This document shows, in pieces, positions 6,754-9,243 of a stretch of DNA of 9,243 bases; positions within the stretch are counted from its first letter, which is position 1; each line of letters starts with the position of its first letter. The DNA comes from Gemmatimonadota bacterium. GTDB taxonomy: Bacteria > Gemmatimonadota > Gemmatimonadetes > Longimicrobiales > Gaopeijiaceae. Both the position numbers and the translations under genes were made by a program. The DNA is taken from positions 1 to 9,243 of the forward strand of contig JAHHMJ010000262.1 in NCBI GenBank assembly GCA_018678395.1, read 5' to 3'. The notes below the pieces were generated by a model, which was not told where the DNA came from, ran no database searches, and saw only the letters and a list, made by a program, of their open reading frames with translations.

Positions 6754-7845
6754 ATGCATCCGGGCGGGGGCGTCGTGAGCACCACGGTCTCCCGCCTGGC
6801 GTCCAGCCGGCCACTCCAGGTCGTGCTCTACGTCCTGGTGTGGACGCTGCTCGGCATGATCTCGGCCCTGCAGAACCTGATGGTGTACGCGGCCCGGGGC
6901 GACGAGCCGCCGATCGGACTCGTCGTCCGGGTCGCGCTTCCCACGTGGTACGCGTGGGCCATTCTGGCGCCCGCCATCTGGTGGACCGCGCGGCGGTATC
7001 CCCTGGACGGCGAGAACCGCCTGCACAATCTGGCGATCCACGCGGCGGCGAACGCGGTCGTGGTCCTCGCCGCCGCGGCTCTCGTCACGATGGTTCGACG
7101 GGCCCTCGGTGTGGCGTCCGGGAACTGGACCCTCCAGCTGATGGGGAGCCTCAACACGGTGCTCATCGGGTATTGGGTGATCGTCCTCGGTGCCCACGCC
7201 TACGGCGCGTATCGCCGGCACCGGGAGGCTTCACTCCGCGCCGCCGCTCTCTCGGGCGAGTTGGCCCGTTCCCGGCTCGAGGCACTGCGCGCGCAGCTCC
7301 ACCCGCACTTCCTGTTCAACACCATGAACGCCATCTCCGCATTCGTGCGCGAATCCCCGGAGAAGGCGGAGACGATGCTCGCGGACCTCGCCGAACTCCT
7401 GCGCTTCTCGATGGAGGATTCGGGCGAGCCGCTCGTTCCGCTCGCCCGGGAGGTCGCGTTCGTCCAGCGCTATCTCGCGATCCAGCAGACCAGACTCGGA
7501 GACCGCCTCCAGGTCTCGCTCGAGATCGCGGACGGCGTGAACGACGTGCTCGTTCCGGCGCTGCTGCTGCAGCCGCTCGTGGAGAACGCGGTCGAGCACG
7601 GGATCGCCCGGCGACGGGGCCCGGGCCGCCTCTGGGTCCGCGCCGCTCGCGAGGGCGACGAGCTGGTCGTCACCGTCGCCGACGACGGCCCGCCGGTAGC
7701 GCCGGAGGCACTCGATCCGGAGGGGTGGCGCATCGGTCTGCGCAACACACGCGATCGGCTGAAGCAGCGGTACGGTTCGGAGAGGCTTCGACTCTCGCCC
7801 CGTCCGGAAGGCGGTGTCGAGGTCGAGGTGAGGATTCCGTCGTGA
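6754..7845 (+). CDS. LytS-type membrane sensor histidine kinase
   Basis: The product is 363 residues if ATG 6754 is the start. GTG 6775 is a credible alternative because the first codons (HPGGGV) look like a translated G-rich ribosome-binding stretch at 6762-6770. Four hydrophobic segments are seen near residues 21-44, 56-79, 92-114 and 130-150, with almost no periplasmic loop and no PAS, GAF or other sensor domain. A short helical linker leads to the His_kinase (PF06580) box AQLHPHFLFNTMNAIS, with H185 the likely phospho-acceptor. The ATPase domain follows: N-box LQPLVENAVEHG (N278), G1 box VADDGPP (D310/D311) and a G2-like GLRNTRDRL. It should autophosphorylate in response to an unknown signal and phosphorylate the LytTR regulator, whose gene overlaps its own stop codon. 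The position after an exported cytochrome hints at a redox input, which is inference. Confidence 0.92.
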   Translation: MHPGGGVVSTTVSRLASSRPLQVVLYVLVWTLLGMISALQNLMVYAARGDEPPIGLVVRVALPTWYAWAILAPAIWWTARRYPLDGENRLHNLAIHAAANAVVVLAAAALVTMVRRALGVASGNWTLQLMGSLNTVLIGYWVIVLGAHAYGAYRRHREASLRAAALSGELARSRLEALRAQLHPHFLFNTMNAISAFVRESPEKAETMLADLAELLRFSMEDSGEPLVPLAREVAFVQRYLAIQQTRLGDRLQVSLEIADGVNDVLVPALLLQPLVENAVEHGIARRRGPGRLWVRAAREGDELVVTVADDGPPVAPEALDPEGWRIGLRNTRDRLKQRYGSERLRLSPRPEGGVEVEVRIPS

Positions 7846-8594
7846 CGACGCTGTCGGTCCTGATCGTCGACGACGAGGCCCCCGCTCGCCAGCGGCTGCG
7901 CGACCTGCTGCGGGCCGTGCCCGGGATCGACCTGCTCGGGGAGTGCGACGACGGCCCCTCGGCGGTGGACGCCATCGTGGAGCGGTCTCCGGACGTGGTC
8001 TTTCTCGACGTCCAGATGCCGGAGATGAGCGGCTTCGACGTCCTCCACGCGCTCGAGCCCGAACGCATGCCGATGATCGTCTTCGTGACGGCGTACGATC
8101 GCCACGCGGTGGCGGCTTTCGAGGCCGGCGCGTTGGACTACCTCCTCAAGCCCTTCACCGAGGACCGGTTCCGAGCCTCGGTCGAGAGGGTCAGAGAACG
8201 GCTGGAGCGGGAAGGTCCGGGAGCGGAGCGGGAGAGGGTCCGGCGCTGGCTGGCCGGTGGCGGGGCACCGTCCGGTCGGATCGTGGTGCGCTCGGGCAGC
8301 CGGATCCGCTTCGTCGAAGTGGCCGCCGTGCTCCGAATCGAAGCCGAGGGCAACTACGTGCGGCTGCACACCGCGGAGGGGGACCATCTGGTGCGCGGTT
8401 CCCTGCGGAGCTTCGCCTCCCGGCTGTCCCCGGCCGGGTTCGTTCGGGTCCACAATTCCCACGTCGTCAACTGGGCCCGAGTGCAGGAACTCGAGCGCTG
8501 GGGTCACGGCGAGTACCGCATCACGCTGGAGGGCGGAGACGCCGTGGTCTCGTCGCGAACGTACGCGTCGGACATCCAGCAATTGCTCGGCTGA
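7842..8594 (+). CDS. LytTR-family response regulator
   Basis: The product is 250 residues starting at GTG 7842, whose GTGA overlaps the kinase stop by 4 nt, so translation is probably coupled. A GAGGTGAGGA stretch at 7825-7834, inside the kinase gene, is the ribosome binding site. The receiver domain (4-120) has the acidic pair D10/D11, the phospho-acceptor D56 in FLDVQMP, T83 in VTAYD and K103 in LLKPF, so it looks fully functional. After a charged linker (about 118-147), residues 148-249 form a LytTR DNA-binding domain, recognisable by VAAVLRIEAEGNYVRLHT, FVRVHNSHVVN and the closing VVSSRTYASDIQ. It is the cognate partner of the upstream LytS-like kinase. Its targets are unknown; the direct-repeat promoter 30-70 nt past its stop and the divergent spacer before the cytochrome gene are candidates. 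Confidence 0.95.
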   Translation: MTTLSVLIVDDEAPARQRLRDLLRAVPGIDLLGECDDGPSAVDAIVERSPDVVFLDVQMPEMSGFDVLHALEPERMPMIVFVTAYDRHAVAAFEAGALDYLLKPFTEDRFRASVERVRERLEREGPGAERERVRRWLAGGGAPSGRIVVRSGSRIRFVEVAAVLRIEAEGNYVRLHTAEGDHLVRGSLRSFASRLSPAGFVRVHNSHVVNWARVQELERWGHGEYRITLEGGDAVVSSRTYASDIQQLLG

Positions 8595-8612
8595 ACGGGC
8601 CGGCCGCACCGT

Positions 8613-8641
8613 TTGCCCACCCCCGATCTTCGGTGTATATT
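8613..8641 (+). promoter_or_regulatory. Sigma70-type promoter of the ImuB-like gene
   Basis: TTGCCC (8613-8618, four of six matches to TTGACA) is followed after exactly 17 nt by TATATT (8636-8641, five of six matches to TATAAT). It lies in the only AT-rich patch of the region, between the regulator stop and the ImuB-like start. Transcription would begin near 8648, giving a leader of about 20 nt to ATG 8668 or 50 nt to ATG 8698. The -10 box lies within the TTCGGT direct repeats, so an occupied repeat array would block it. Confidence 0.55.
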
Positions 8642-8662
8642 CGGTCTTCGGTTTCTATTCGG
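8627..8662 (+). repeat. Tandem 18-nt repeat with four TTCGGT motifs (candidate operator)
   Basis: Two adjacent 18-nt units (8627-8644 and 8645-8662) match at 16 of 18 positions. TTCGGT occurs four times, starting at 8629, 8640, 8647 and 8658, that is with steps of 11, 7 and 11 nt. The 11-nt step reads TTCG-N7-TTCG, the same geometry as the alphaproteobacterial LexA direct repeat GTTC-N7-GTTC. The array covers the -10 box and the predicted transcription start of the ImuB-like gene. The binding protein is unknown: a LexA-type repressor or the adjacent LytTR regulator are the leading guesses. Confidence 0.6.
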
Positions 8663-8697
8663 TTTTTATGTCCTTCCCGGTCCTCGCCGAAGCCCCC

Positions 8698-9243
8698 ATG
8701 TCCCACCCTCGCAGCCGTACCGCGGCCCGCCCTCTCGCCTCGTCCGGGCAGGCCCACGCACACGACCCCATCCGAGCCTCCGCACGGTCGCCGACCCTGT
8801 CCACACCGCGGTCTCCGGCCCCCACCCGGGGCAGCCGGACCGCCCTCTGCCTCTGGCTCCCCACCTTCGAACTGCGTCTCGAACTGGTTCGCTCTCCGGA
8901 TCTGGACCGCACCTCGGTGGCCCTGCTCTCCTCCGCGGAAGGGGTCCGGCGCACCGTCGGCCAGGTTTCCGAGCGCGCCTACGAGGCCGGAGTCCGCCCG
9001 GGTCAGCTGGTGTCCCAGGCGGTCTCTCTCTGTCCGTCCCTGACGCTGCTGGAGCCCGACCCGACCCACTACGACGCGGCCTTCGAGGCGATGCTCGAGA
9101 CGCTGGCGGGGCTCACGCCCGTCGTGGAGCCGTCGGCCGAACGCGGGCGGGTGTTTCTGGGCATGGACGGGCTGGGCCGGCTCTACGGCAGCCCCGAACA
9201 ACAGGTCCGACGGGTTCTGCACGCACTCTTCGCGGTCTTCCCC
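8698..9243 (+). CDS. imuB: ImuB-like Y-family DNA polymerase subunit (3'-truncated)
   Basis: The frame runs off the right edge after 182 codons; full-length relatives are around 500 residues. From residue 50 the protein matches the Y-family N-terminal (IMS) domain in its ImuB form: LCLWLPTFELRLE, a palm/fingers region through SERAYEAGVRPGQLVSQAVSLCPSLTLLEPD, LAGLTPVVEPSAERGRVFLGMDGLGRLYG, then a helical stretch. The catalytic carboxylates of active Y polymerases are absent: the first strand has no metal-binding Asp, and the D-E pair of S-x-D-E-A-x-L-D is replaced by G-R. This fits ImuB, which acts as a clamp-linked adaptor for the error-prone polymerase DnaE2 in damage-induced mutagenesis. 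Residues 1-49 are an Arg/Ser/Pro/Ala-rich, probably disordered extension. ATG 8668 in the same frame is an alternative start; neither has a Shine-Dalgarno. No imuA lies upstream; dnaE2 may lie to the right, outside the window. Confidence 0.82.
   Translation, partial: MSHPRSRTAARPLASSGQAHAHDPIRASARSPTLSTPRSPAPTRGSRTALCLWLPTFELRLELVRSPDLDRTSVALLSSAEGVRRTVGQVSERAYEAGVRPGQLVSQAVSLCPSLTLLEPDPTHYDAAFEAMLETLAGLTPVVEPSAERGRVFLGMDGLGRLYGSPEQQVRRVLHALFAVFP

Noticed and set aside
5992..7221. A 409-codon antisense frame over the cytochrome and kinase genes.
   Set aside because: Both + strand genes have clear domains and good starts; the antisense frame has none.
6840..7841. A long in-frame extension of the response regulator back through the kinase gene.
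   Set aside because: It is an out-of-frame reading of the kinase gene. The regulator receiver domain begins right after GTG 7842, which has its own ribosome binding site.
7943..9043. A 366-codon + strand frame spanning the regulator, the spacer and the ImuB-like gene.
   Set aside because: It lies out of frame with both recognised proteins and has Arg/Gly/Pro-rich shadow composition.

Overview
The window is GC-rich bacterial chromosomal DNA with densely packed genes and G/C-dominated third codon positions. Gene content suggests a member of the Gemmatimonadota or a similar high-GC, largely aerobic phylum. The clues are a secreted Asp-box (sortilin/VPS10-like) propeller, a reaction-centre-type dihaem cytochrome with a TPR tail but no photosynthesis genes, a LytS/LytTR pair, an ATP-type PEP carboxykinase and an ImuB-like Y-family polymerase. 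The phylum call is inference from gene content; there is no rRNA or other phylogenetic marker here.

Layout, left to right. (1) 2-2392 (+): the C-terminal ~796 residues of a large Asp-box beta-propeller protein whose start lies left of the window. (2) 2393-2525: a spacer with a T-tract palindrome and an 8-bp hairpin, leading into (3) 2526-4142 (+): pckA, complete, with all catalytic motifs. (4) 4143-4233: a convergent junction with two GC-rich inverted repeats; the second is a good terminator for pckA and lies inside the last codons of the opposing gene. (5) 4205-5752 (-): a three-domain SAM-dependent methyltransferase with an HPPY variant of the NPPY motif. (6) 5753-5973: a divergent spacer with a strong hairpin. 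(7) 5974-8594 (+): a probable three-gene operon of a periplasmic dihaem cytochrome c/TPR protein, a four-helix LytS-type histidine kinase and a LytTR response regulator. The kinase and regulator genes overlap by 4 nt (GTGA). (8) 8595-8697: a compact regulatory region with a good sigma70-type promoter embedded in a tandem array of four TTCGGT motifs. (9) 8698 to the window end (+): the N-terminal 182 codons of an ImuB-like, apparently catalytically dead Y-family polymerase.

Functionally, the propeller and pckA are housekeeping or accessory genes with no obvious link. The cytochrome-kinase-regulator cluster is the most coherent unit. The kinase has no recognisable sensor domain, and it is preceded by an exported haem protein with a TPR protein-interaction tail, which suggests (inference only) an envelope redox-sensing system. 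The ImuB gene with its direct-repeat promoter looks like a separately regulated, possibly damage-inducible, unit. No mobile elements, CRISPR arrays, tRNAs or rRNAs were seen.
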